This document shows positions 5,505 to 12,330 of a stretch of 14,173 nt of DNA, piece by piece (position 1 is the first letter of the stretch; every line of letters starts with the position of its first letter). The position numbers and the translations under genes are program-made. This DNA comes from CAIZGX01 sp044349305 (GTDB lineage Bacteria; Bacteroidota; Bacteroidia; Flavobacteriales_D; Sanyastnellaceae). The stretch is from assembly GCA_044349305.1 (NCBI GenBank), contig JBIKRF010000189.1:1-14173 (forward strand), written 5' to 3'. The notes below the pieces were generated by a model that worked only from the letters and a program-made list of their open reading frames with translations, did not search any database and was not told the origin of the DNA.

Positions 5505-7964
5505 TCAATTATAATGTGTTGGTATTTTTTGTGCAGTTTGTGGGCTTAATACTACTTGAGAACCATGATATGTACCATCTCTATAAAAAGTTTTGTAACC
5601 TCTAACACGCCAGTATAAATTAGTCATTTGAATGGCATCGTTATGATAATAACCAGTCGTTCCTAATACTCTCCCAACTCCATGCCCAAGCAATTCATGA
5701 GAAAGTAATTCTGCTGGCGTACTGATTCTATTATAATGTACTTTATTTGAAGCGTACACAAAATCAATTTGAACCTTTGAATTTAATACAACGACCGTTA
5801 ATGAACCACCTCTATAAGAAGTATTCACACCTCCTCCATACTCCGAATCTGCATAAGCTCCTGTAGTACCTGCAGGTAATCTAAGGGCTGAAGTAGCTTG
5901 AGGGCTTAAAGTTTCCTCTCTTTTTGTCATGTCTACATAATGTGTTTGCGACATGTTTATACTCTTTTTGTATGCATTAGCCATTGCTAATTCATCAGCA
6001 GAAAAATCTTTAGTTGCTTCATCGAACTTTTTATCGCTTATATGCTTAAATGTTACATTATCTTTTTTATCAATTTGAATAAGTTTTTTAAATGCATCAA
6101 ATTTTTCTCCTTGGAAAGTGTTTAAAATTTCATTTCTAGTTCTCATTGCTGAAACCTTTGAAACTCCTCTTAGGGTATCTCCTAATGGATCTGCATATAA
6201 AATTGGATTATTCGCAAAACAAGCATAATTAGAAATTGAAGGATTTGGTTTTGGGTCTAAATTCCATCTTCTACCTAATCGGGTATCGTACTCCCAATAT
6301 TGGGCTGTTGTGTGATTTCCGTCGCCTGTTATTTCGGCTGTCTCCTCTTGTCCATTAAACCCATACCTATAAGATTCTCGTTGCATCGTACGCCCATCAA
6401 GGCTTACACCGAAAGGGGAATACTCAGATGTGTTTTGCAAGCAGACCCGATACGAATCAACGACACCATCTGAGTTGTTATCTAGCGGCACTTTTACATC
6501 ACAGAAAATGGTCAAAACATTTCCTAAATGGTTGCTGAACTCATACTTTTTCGTACCTAAAATTCGGGTATAACTGTACGGCGTTACTGTTGCGGTTAGC
6601 ATGTTCAGATGGTCGTCTTTCGTTCCCAAACGTGAAGAACCGAACATGTTACGCTCAACCAAAAGATATTGTGCAGTTTGGGCACTGGCCAAATGTTCGT
6701 ACATAGACACCTGATTACCCTGAGCATCGAGAATGTAGTATGTTGATTTTTTCAAGGTAACACCAGTATTGTCGTAGACATGCTTGGCAATGCGGTGGCC
6801 CATGGCATCGTAATCAAAACGTATGTATCGTTTAGATGTGTCCGAACCGCGTTGGATCTCTTTGACCTTTCCATCAACCCTCCAGACAATTTTAGAGATT
6901 TCTTCTTGTACGTCTTTGGTTAAACGACCTTCCTCATCGTAAGAGTAATTGTTGTTGGTGTTTATGGCACTTACCGTTGAAGTAAAGGTACCCATGTCAT
7001 CAATATCCGTTAAATCGGTAGTGGATGATACCGCGTCGTTGATGTGATACAATCGATTGCGCTGCAACATACCATTCGCATATTGATATTGGTAACTCAT
7101 GTCTTCAATTTTGGTCCCATCACGCTTGTGTCGCTCTTGGGTCAAAATGTTCCCCATCGCATCGTATGTAAACGCATTGAAATAAGAATTATTATACGCC
7201 GTTGGATTCCATGCGTTCGCACTTAAACCGTTTTCATAACTTCTAGATGCTTTGAGCCTGTTTAATTGGTCATACTGATAGGCATTTAACATCGGCATCG
7301 CAGCACCCGTTGTTGGATCTGTTAAGCGCGTTTGCATATACCGAATATTGCCATTAAACAATTCTGCGCTATTACTTGCTGGATGACTGGAAGAATTTAT
7401 GGATGCAATTGGCGCCTGTCCATTAATTGGCGTATAATCGTTATTGAAATAACTCAAGCTGAATGCTGCTAAATCTTTTCCGAAATACTGATTGGGATTG
7501 GATCCAGAAGATGGTTGAATTCCATCTTTCCCTGGGTCATTCTCTGCTGATATGGCATTGATTCCTTTCATCCATCCTTGTAAGTTATAAAGGTAATCAA
7601 ATCCTTGTAATTGATCCTCCCCTATTTCAGTTCGTGCTAATGGACCATGTTTGTAATAATAGTAGGCGGCATCCTCTTCCCAATCGGAGTTGTAAACGAG
7701 TTCGTTTTGTAAGGCCGATGACAATCGAGCGAGTGGCATGATGGGCGTTTGAGAATTGGTATATGCCGCCGTAATGCGGTTATCTGCATCGTATAAATAA
7801 GCATGGTGCCATTGGTCTGCACTGCCATTTTGCACACTCATGCGCAATACATTTCCAGAAATTAAATCATAACGGTAATCCATGCGCTTGTAGCGTTGTG
7901 AAGCCATGGAAGCAAAATTCGTCGCCATTTTTTTATTGTCTTGAATGAGGGTGCGCAAAACCAT
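5505..7964 (-). CDS. N-terminally truncated Rhs/YD-repeat protein with HELLGH metallopeptidase-like tip
   Basis: An 819-residue C-terminal half of an Rhs polymorphic toxin. Rhs proteins form a shell around a C-terminal toxin delivered to competitors. YD repeats are visible in order: YRYDLISGNVL, YLYDADNRITAAY, FTYDAMGNILT, YSYDEEGRLTKDV and FDYDAMGHRIAKHV. Then come VCLQNTSEYSPFGVSLDGRT (from ~506) and YDTRLGRRWNLDPKPNPS to DPLGD near 596, the end of the core. Residues ~597-819 are the tip, with H756-E757-L-L-G-H761-G-V-G, strikingly like the M49 HELLGH zinc motif. There is no signal peptide, and the frame opens in mid-core (V-LRTLIQDN), so the N-terminal half that Bacteroidota Rhs proteins usually have is missing. 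The ATG is 4 nt behind the response-regulator stop with no clear ribosome binding site; translational coupling is possible. GC content drops at the tip. It may be a functional fusion scar, a silent donor or a pseudogene. Confidence 0.85.
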   Translation of the reverse strand: MVLRTLIQDNKKMATNFASMASQRYKRMDYRYDLISGNVLRMSVQNGSADQWHHAYLYDADNRITAAYTNSQTPIMPLARLSSALQNELVYNSDWEEDAAYYYYKHGPLARTEIGEDQLQGFDYLYNLQGWMKGINAISAENDPGKDGIQPSSGSNPNQYFGKDLAAFSLSYFNNDYTPINGQAPIASINSSSHPASNSAELFNGNIRYMQTRLTDPTTGAAMPMLNAYQYDQLNRLKASRSYENGLSANAWNPTAYNNSYFNAFTYDAMGNILTQERHKRDGTKIEDMSYQYQYANGMLQRNRLYHINDAVSSTTDLTDIDDMGTFTSTVSAINTNNNYSYDEEGRLTKDVQEEISKIVWRVDGKVKEIQRGSDTSKRYIRFDYDAMGHRIAKHVYDNTGVTLKKSTYYILDAQGNQVSMYEHLASAQTAQYLLVERNMFGSSRLGTKDDHLNMLTATVTPYSYTRILGTKKYEFSNHLGNVLTIFCDVKVPLDNNSDGVVDSYRVCLQNTSEYSPFGVSLDGRTMQRESYRYGFNGQEETAEITGDGNHTTAQYWEYDTRLGRRWNLDPKPNPSISNYACFANNPILYADPLGDTLRGVSKVSAMRTRNEILNTFQGEKFDAFKKLIQIDKKDNVTFKHISDKKFDEATKDFSADELAMANAYKKSINMSQTHYVDMTKREETLSPQATSALRLPAGTTGAYADSEYGGGVNTSYRGGSLTVVVLNSKVQIDFVYASNKVHYNRISTPAELLSHELLGHGVGRVLGTTGYYHNDAIQMTNLYWRVRGYKTFYRDGTYHGSQVVLSPQTAQKIPTHYN
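6190..6448 (-). repeat. Third copy of the Rhs core end, homologous to both orphan tips
   Basis: The homology with the orphan tips begins abruptly at GGGTCTGCTTGCAAAACAC (6448-6430 here, 85-103 and 4597-4579 in the orphans), 19 bases identical in all three. It continues with high identity through the PFGVSLDGRT codons and falls off toward the end of the core. Upstream of 6448 this copy has rhs body, while the orphans have a shared 84-bp unrelated leader. The reading frame is the same in all three, so exchange here would yield in-frame chimeras. Confidence 0.8.
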
Positions 7965-7968
7965 ACAA

Positions 7969-8637
7969 TTATTTAAATTTAACCAATTGATGTTTCACTG
8001 CATACATGGCAATTCCGACCATGTTTTTCGCCTCGATTTTTGCCATGATTCGTTCACGGTGCGATTCGACTGTTTTTCGTGAAATGAATAAGGCATCTGC
8101 TATTTCTTGACTGGTTTTTTCTTCACAGATGAGTTGCACAACTCTTACTTCCTGCTTTGAAAGAATAGAAGTATTAAAGGATGGAAAAACGATACTATTA
8201 TTGAGGAATTCTTGGATTTTCGATAATGGAACTCGTTCGCTTAAATAATATCCTATTTCCATTACTTGTTCAATCGCTGAAACAATGTCACTTATTTCCT
8301 GAACTTTTAATAGGTATCCCCTACCTCCGTTTTTCATGAGTCGGTCGACAAAAGCTTCATTATCATACGAACTTAATCCGATTACTTTGATGTTGGCATA
8401 CATACGTGTTATTAACTCCGTTGCTTCCCAACCATCCATGTTTTGCATTTGCATGTCCATAAGAATCACATCAACTTGAATTTGATTGTTATTCTCTTTC
8501 AACCAATTAATGATTTCTATTCCATCCGCAGCTTCATGCACCACCTTTATGTGTGCGTGATCCTCAAACATTTTGATAATTCCTTGTCGCATGAGTTTTT
8601 GGTCATCGACGATAATGACATTAATTTCTGATTTCAT
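7969..8637 (-). CDS. Response regulator, NarL/FixJ (LuxR-HTH) family
   Basis: A 222-residue cytoplasmic two-component transcription factor. The receiver domain (~5-125) has acidic pocket D11-D12, phosphoacceptor D61 in VILMDMQM, S89 in GLSS and K111 in LLKVQE. The LuxR-type helix-turn-helix (~157-220) reads LSKQEVRVVQLICEEKTSQE, then IADALFISRKTVESHRERI. All key residues are present and the length is usual. The start codon overlaps the end of the histidine kinase gene by 17 bp, so the two form a cognate pair. The stop is 4 nt before the truncated rhs gene, which places rhs on the same transcript. Its DNA targets are unknown; inverted repeats at 10470-10499 ahead of the gene chain are a possibility. 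Confidence 0.93.
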   Translation of the reverse strand: MKSEINVIIVDDQKLMRQGIIKMFEDHAHIKVVHEAADGIEIINWLKENNNQIQVDVILMDMQMQNMDGWEATELITRMYANIKVIGLSSYDNEAFVDRLMKNGGRGYLLKVQEISDIVSAIEQVMEIGYYLSERVPLSKIQEFLNNSIVFPSFNTSILSKQEVRVVQLICEEKTSQEIADALFISRKTVESHRERIMAKIEAKNMVGIAMYAVKHQLVKFK

Positions 8638-9439
8638 CGCTTGGTATTTTAATCAAAATTTCAGCCTTTCCTTTCTGATCGACTTGGTAGTTAATACTTC
8701 CATTAAAGTGATTGATTCTTGATTGAATGCTTTTCAAGCCACTTCCTTTCTCTTGACGTAAAAGAAGTTGAACTTGTGCATTATTAAGTCCAATTCCCAC
8801 ATAATTAAAGGTTATTTTGAGGTTCTCATTCGATCGCATAACATCAAGGTCTAATTGATCTGTATGGCTATGCTTCAAAACGTTATTCAACATTTCAATA
8901 ATGATTCTATACATGTTCAGTTCCGCATCCAATCGATAACGAATCCCATTTAAATTACTTTGGTAATTGATGGTCATTTTCCCAGTTGCTTGAATCGTTT
9001 TTACCAATTCAATCAGTGTAGTATCCAGACCCATTTTGACTAAAGTCGGTGGCGAAATGCGATTGGAAATACGCCGAATGGTATCGGCAGTTTTCTCAAT
9101 AACTTCAGATGTTTCATTCAGGAGTCCAAATAAGCGTTCTGGTTGGTCCATTCGATTCTGAGCGTTGAGAATATTTATTTTCAACACGGTTACGAGCGCG
9201 CCAATTTCATCGTGTAGGTCCATGGCTATTTGAACGCGTTCTTGTTGTTCAGCCTGAATGGTGGCTTCACTAATTTGACGCTCAAAATTAACTTCAGCCG
9301 TTCGCAAAGCTTCTTGTTCTTTCTCTAATCGCTTTTTAAATGCAAGGAAAAGACCAATAAAAGAGGCTGTAAAAAAAAACAAAATCCCTACTCCATAAAG
9401 AACAAATTTTAAGAGATTGACTTCGATGGTATAGTGCAT
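8621..9439 (-). CDS. Histidine kinase, HisKA_3/HATPase type, with altered G1 box
   Basis: A 272-residue membrane-bound sensor kinase. One TM helix at ~10-33 is followed by a coiled-coil linker (~35-68). The HisKA_3 dimerisation motif ERVQIAMDLHDEIGALV contains the phosphorylated H76. The HATPase domain (~170-268) has N-box EMLNNVLKHS (N185/N186) and G2 box GSGLKSI (232-238). The G1 box reads N-Y212-V-G-I-G where families usually have D-x-G-x-G, so the adenine-contacting Asp is replaced by Tyr; nucleotide binding may be weakened. There is no periplasmic sensor domain, so input probably comes from the overlapping membrane protein upstream (31-bp overlap). It pairs with the response regulator just downstream. 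The family is certain, and the signal is unknown. Confidence 0.92.
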   Translation of the reverse strand: MHYTIEVNLLKFVLYGVGILFFFTASFIGLFLAFKKRLEKEQEALRTAEVNFERQISEATIQAEQQERVQIAMDLHDEIGALVTVLKINILNAQNRMDQPERLFGLLNETSEVIEKTADTIRRISNRISPPTLVKMGLDTTLIELVKTIQATGKMTINYQSNLNGIRYRLDAELNMYRIIIEMLNNVLKHSHTDQLDLDVMRSNENLKITFNYVGIGLNNAQVQLLLRQEKGSGLKSIQSRINHFNGSINYQVDQKGKAEILIKIPSDEIRN

Positions 9440-10083
9440 ATCGCTACGGTTAAAATCAGGATTGTAAAAATTTCCAAAATATTATGGAATGTCCAAATCA
9501 AATAATTTCGAGAATTAATTTGATCAAAAAGAATAAAGAAAATTATTGTCACCGAAAAATAAAATAATATTCCAAAATTGAAGTATTTATCAAAATCGGA
9601 AATTTTATTTGCGAGATTGTGATCGTATAAACTCATAATAATTGAGTATACAGACCAAAAAAGAATAAAAAAGGAACTCACTAAATAAGAATTCTGCATA
9701 AATTTATTTGTACTGAATTCAGTATAAAATAATACTAAGAAAATTAGCATTGAGTAAAATTGAAATCTTCGAAATATGCGGACTTGATTTCGATTTCGAT
9801 AAATAAAATATAAAAGTAGCAATTCAGTAAATACATATAAATTAGTTATCCAGATTGAACTCAATGAATTTATGGCGAAGTAATAGGTCATCCATTGAAC
9901 CAAGACAGCACAACTAAAAAAAGTAATGTAAATGCCAGATAGAATTACGCTTCTGTTTTTTAGTGACAGTAAAATTATTACAATGAGGGGTAAAAAATCT
10001 ACCCCTAACATAGTAAAATAAGTAATCTCGTATAAATCAATCAACTGTTTAATGGGTTCTTTGGTGGACATATTGGCGGACAA
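9409..10083 (-). CDS. Seven-segment membrane protein, probable sensor partner of the kinase
   Basis: No named family is recognised. The 224-residue protein has seven hydrophobic stretches at about 28-41, 46-69, 76-95, 107-122, 132-152, 168-187 and 194-218, and almost no soluble domain. It overlaps the kinase start by 31 bp and the upstream small gene by up to 43 bp, so the three are translated together. With a kinase that has only one TM helix, a multi-TM partner that senses the signal in or near the membrane is a reasonable inference. The start could be Met1 (10083), Met5 (10071) or Met25 (10011), since the first TM begins after residue 27. It is extremely AT-rich. Confidence 0.8.
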   Translation of the reverse strand: MSANMSTKEPIKQLIDLYEITYFTMLGVDFLPLIVIILLSLKNRSVILSGIYITFFSCAVLVQWMTYYFAINSLSSIWITNLYVFTELLLLYFIYRNRNQVRIFRRFQFYSMLIFLVLFYTEFSTNKFMQNSYLVSSFFILFWSVYSIIMSLYDHNLANKISDFDKYFNFGILFYFSVTIIFFILFDQINSRNYLIWTFHNILEIFTILILTVAICTIPSKSIS

Positions 10084-10337
10084 ATTGCACCATAATTAAT
10101 CAATGTACCTGTATAAATATCATCTCCATTTGAATCAACTCCGACTAAAACATTCGTCATGTTACCATCTTCATCGATTGCATTGTATATTCGAATTCCA
10201 ACACAACCAACTTGGGCCATTAAATCATTGTATACATTTGAGGAATAATAAACTGCTTTTGTTTCATTTGAGAACTTTCTACGGAAGCGAGCCGTCTTTA
10301 TCGAACCATCCGCTAAAGTAATAATTGAACCTGCCAT
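10041..10337 (-). CDS. Small protein of unknown function at the head of the two-component gene chain
   Basis: A 98-residue protein starting MAGSIITLADGSIKTARF. It has no signal peptide and no TM helix. It contains the segment VGCVGIRIYNAIDEDGNMTN, then VLVGVDSNGDDIYTG, and ends with a CPPICPP tail. Two CPP elements near the C-terminus suggest redox or metal involvement, but nothing in the sequence decides this. It is the first gene of the overlapping minus-strand chain that includes the membrane protein, kinase and regulator, and a TAnnTTTG promoter element lies 38 bp upstream. The A-rich leader before ATG is typical of Bacteroidota. I do not recognise the family. Confidence 0.7.
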   Translation of the reverse strand: MAGSIITLADGSIKTARFRRKFSNETKAVYYSSNVYNDLMAQVGCVGIRIYNAIDEDGNMTNVLVGVDSNGDDIYTGTLINYGAICPPICPPKNPLNS

Positions 10338-10375
10338 AATTTTGTTTTTTTAAAGTTAATAAAATGTTTGTTTCT

Positions 10376-10383
10376 CAAATTTA
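10376..10383 (-). promoter_or_regulatory. Candidate Bacteroidota -7 element (TAAATTTG)
   Basis: TAAATTTG fits the TAnnTTTG consensus and lies 38 bp upstream of the start codon at 10337. A TTG sits 15 bp further upstream, closer than the usual 17-23 bp spacing, so the -33 part is doubtful. Confidence 0.35.
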
Positions 10384-10469
10384 GTTAGGCATCTAATACA
10401 AGATGTACTCGGGAAAAGCAAACAAAAATTAACTTTTTGACTAGCAATTTTTTACGTTTTAAAATTAAG

Positions 10470-10499
10470 TATTTACACTTAGTCTATTAGGTGTAAATA
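10470..10499. repeat. Inverted repeat, possible operator
   Basis: Arms TATTTACAC (10470-10478) and GTGTAAATA (10491-10499) are perfect over 9 bp with a 12-bp spacer. The repeat is about 95-130 bp upstream of the promoter candidate for the two-component chain. A binding site for the response regulator or a recombinase is possible; no T-run follows, so a terminator is unlikely. Confidence 0.4.
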
Positions 10500-10686
10500 C
10501 CCAGTCTATTTCAGACATAATAATAGAGTAAGCACAAAAATACGATCAGAAAATCTATCAAGACATACGTGTTTTCACGGGTTTCTAAGGGTGTTTGTAC
10601 GGAATCTTGATAAATGATTGTGAAATTGACAAGTTCCGTAAGCACAAGATGATACTCGTGCCTCAACAAGCTTTCCTAAAAAAAGT

Positions 10687-10872
10687 TTAATCTTCTTGCT
10701 TCTTCTCTGCTGTTTGGGCTTCAATTAACTTATAAATCACCCATATACCAATAACAACACCGCCAAATACTAGAATTGTTTGGACTGTTTGATTTCTTGC
10801 AACTTTCGTTGCCTCTGGAACAAAACTATTGAATGCAGAGGCATTCAAGTGATTAAAATGTACGTATGCCAT
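10687..10872 (-). CDS. Small single-TM protein of unknown function
   Basis: A 61-residue protein from the ATG at 10872, chosen because it lies 5 nt after the zinc-ribbon gene stop; a longer TTG frame from 10923 would overlap that gene by 46 bp. Residues 1-30 are polar (MAYVHFNHLNASAF onward), 31-50 form one TM helix (QTILVFGGVVIGIWVIYKLI), and the tail is charged (EAQTAEKKQED). The predicted topology has the charged tail in the cytoplasm. No family is recognised. It is probably co-transcribed with the zinc-ribbon gene. Confidence 0.6.
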   Translation of the reverse strand: MAYVHFNHLNASAFNSFVPEATKVARNQTVQTILVFGGVVIGIWVIYKLIEAQTAEKKQED

Positions 10873-10877
10873 ATTGA

Positions 10878-11258
10878 TTAGATTTTGTAAAAAATAAAAT
10901 TGCCGCCTTGCTGATAAAAACAAAAAGATCCGAAGCTATGCATCGTTCCATTGAAACGATCGTCCTTTATTGGATTAGTAGGCAAATCAAAAGGGAAAGC
11001 CATCAATATTAGATCAACCTCGTGAATAACGCATTTACCTTCTTTATCAGGCTTAAATATTTCTAGCAGTATTCGGATGGCTTTCCTAATTTTAAGGTCT
11101 GCCCCATTGGCTGCTTTGTTTACCTTGCTTGTCTTCCTATTATTAAATGCTTGTTTACACTTTGTACAGCAGTAAACTTGGTTTTGGCGCCCGTAAAATT
11201 CACGGCCACATAAATCAAACCCGCATACATTCCAGTACTCACCTTTGTTGTAGATCAT
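10878..11258 (-). CDS. Small zinc-ribbon protein of unknown function
   Basis: A 126-residue protein. An N-terminal treble-clef or zinc-ribbon motif uses C12, C17-G, then C30/C31 and C34-K (VCGFDLCGREFYGRQ, then VYCCTKCKQAFNNRK), a pattern common in small nucleic-acid-binding proteins of Bacteroidota mobile DNA. The basic linker RKTSKVNKAANGADLKIRKA follows. The C-terminal half is hydrophobic and uncharacterised. It is transcribed divergently from the MerR-like gene across 77 bp that hold a palindrome and promoter elements for both. Together with the downstream small TM protein it forms a two-gene unit. DNA or RNA binding is inferred from the cysteine motif only. Confidence 0.65.
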   Translation of the reverse strand: MIYNKGEYWNVCGFDLCGREFYGRQNQVYCCTKCKQAFNNRKTSKVNKAANGADLKIRKAIRILLEIFKPDKEGKCVIHEVDLILMAFPFDLPTNPIKDDRFNGTMHSFGSFCFYQQGGNFIFYKI

Positions 11259-11272
11259 AACTTTTATTTTTA

Positions 11273-11280
11273 CAAACTTA
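11273..11280 (-). promoter_or_regulatory. Candidate -7 element (TAAGTTTG) for the zinc-ribbon gene
   Basis: TAAGTTTG fits TAnnTTTG and lies 14 bp upstream of the start codon at 11258. The 14-bp palindrome sits 11 bp further upstream. No clear -33 TTG is present. Confidence 0.45.
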
Positions 11281-11291
11281 TCTATTTTTTA

Positions 11292-11305
11292 TTACATTAA
11301 TGTAA
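11292..11305. promoter_or_regulatory. 14-bp perfect palindrome between divergent promoters, operator candidate
   Basis: TTACATTAATGTAA is a perfect palindrome located between the -7 elements of the two divergent genes (11 bp from the minus one, 18 bp from the plus one). This is the expected place for a binding site of the MerR-like protein encoded immediately to the right. Confidence 0.5.
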
Positions 11306-11323
11306 CGTTTATTATTTTTGTAT

Positions 11324-11331
11324 TATATTTG
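11324..11331 (+). promoter_or_regulatory. Candidate -7 element (TATATTTG) for the MerR-like gene
   Basis: TATATTTG fits TAnnTTTG and ends 4 bp before the ATG at 11336. A transcript from it would begin at or next to the start codon, so the mRNA could be leaderless. No -33 TTG is visible at the normal spacing. Confidence 0.4.
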
Positions 11332-11335
11332 AACT

Positions 11336-12262
11336 ATGAGAAACAAAATTGAAACTATTTCCAAAGGTTTTGACTATTTGGAAGCTAACGAAAAAGAGCC
11401 GTTAGAACTGATTCGAAATCCTAAGTATAAAAGGAAAAATTTGGGAATTGAGGCTCGCATTTTGAATCATTGGGATAAAATGGATCTGCTTTTGAAGAAG
11501 AATGTAAATGGCGCAATGTATACTTTTAGTCTTGGAGAATCCTTTTGGATCAAAATAATTCAAAAGCTGAGAGCCTATAACCTTCCTCTCGAAATTATTA
11601 AGGACTTAAAAGAGGTACTTAATGCCCCCTACGATGCTAATCAAAATTCAAAATTAGATGATGATTTTTTGGAATTCCTGAAACACAAGGACGGAACTAT
11701 TAATATCAGTGATTTTGAAAAACTTCTTAAATCGCCTGAATTTTTGGACCTCTTACAAAAAATGAAAATAACCCAACTGGAAAACATACTCCTTGATTTA
11801 ATCATCACGCGTGCGGATCATCGCATTCTAATTAATGAATTTGGCGAAGTGTTTTTTTACAATCGTGAAAAACAAGTTAATCATAAAGAGTATAATCAAC
11901 TATTAAACGAATTCCTAGGTAAAACCTATTTGAGCATTTCTTTATTTGAAATTATTAAAGAATTGATAAAAGATTTGGGAGAAGATGAATGTTCGGAATA
12001 CCAAAACATACTAACAAAAGATGAAGCAATCGTTTTAAAATTGCTTCAACAAGATGATATTTCCAAAATCGAAATAAATTTCAATGATAAGACAAAGAAA
12101 GCCGAAACCATTAAGGTCACAAAAAACAATAGTGTCCATCATTTTAGTAGAGTCCAGGATCTAATTTTAAGAAATGGATACCAAGATATTACCCTTAAAA
12201 CCCAAAATGGACGTGTTGTCTGTTGCGAAAACACCATTAAGTACAAACTCGATACCGAATAA
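11336..12262 (+). CDS. MerR-like winged-helix regulator of the recombinase module
   Basis: A 308-residue protein. Residues ~35-95 resemble a MerR winged HTH: GIEAR41ILNHW46DKMDLL matches the xR-L-x-x-W-x-x-x-LL pattern, followed by a wing (NVNGAMYTFS) and a helix pair (SFWIKIIQKLRAYNLPLEII). The middle (~100-240) is helical and acidic and unrecognised. The C-terminal ~240-308 is predicted beta-rich (KIEINFNDKTKKAETIKV, then GYQDITLKTQNGRVV). It is longer than ordinary MerR regulators (~130-270 residues). The ATG at 11336 is the only start before the HTH. It diverges from the zinc-ribbon gene across a palindromic operator candidate and precedes a small gene and the serine recombinase, so it probably controls that module. 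The HTH call is by eye; the role is inferred. Confidence 0.6.
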   Translation: MRNKIETISKGFDYLEANEKEPLELIRNPKYKRKNLGIEARILNHWDKMDLLLKKNVNGAMYTFSLGESFWIKIIQKLRAYNLPLEIIKDLKEVLNAPYDANQNSKLDDDFLEFLKHKDGTINISDFEKLLKSPEFLDLLQKMKITQLENILLDLIITRADHRILINEFGEVFFYNREKQVNHKEYNQLLNEFLGKTYLSISLFEIIKELIKDLGEDECSEYQNILTKDEAIVLKLLQQDDISKIEINFNDKTKKAETIKVTKNNSVHHFSRVQDLILRNGYQDITLKTQNGRVVCCENTIKYKLDTE

Positions 12263-12330
12263 TTCGGATCTATTGACAATCAGTATGAATGACCTAAAGC
12301 CTAGGAGTTCAAACACATCCAAGAAGAAGG

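Larger units (their letters stand above)
10338..10686. other. 349-bp intergenic region between the two-component chain and the small TM gene
   Basis: No gene is seen. The region contains the -7-like element at 10376-10383, a 9-bp-arm inverted repeat at 10470-10499, two AGTCTATT direct repeats (10481-10488 and 10503-10510), an imperfect inverted pair ACGGAATCTT/AAGTTCCGT (10599-10608, 10631-10639) and a short imperfect hairpin at 10642-10661. It may mark the boundary between the two-component region and the serine-recombinase module. Confidence 0.5.

Noticed and set aside
10642..10661. Hairpin as a terminator of the small TM gene
   Set aside because: The stem has a mismatch and no T-run follows in the direction of transcription.
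10687..10923. Longer TTG-start version of the small TM protein
   Set aside because: It would overlap the zinc-ribbon gene by 46 bp, while the ATG at 10872 lies 5 nt after that gene's stop and starts a plausible small membrane protein.
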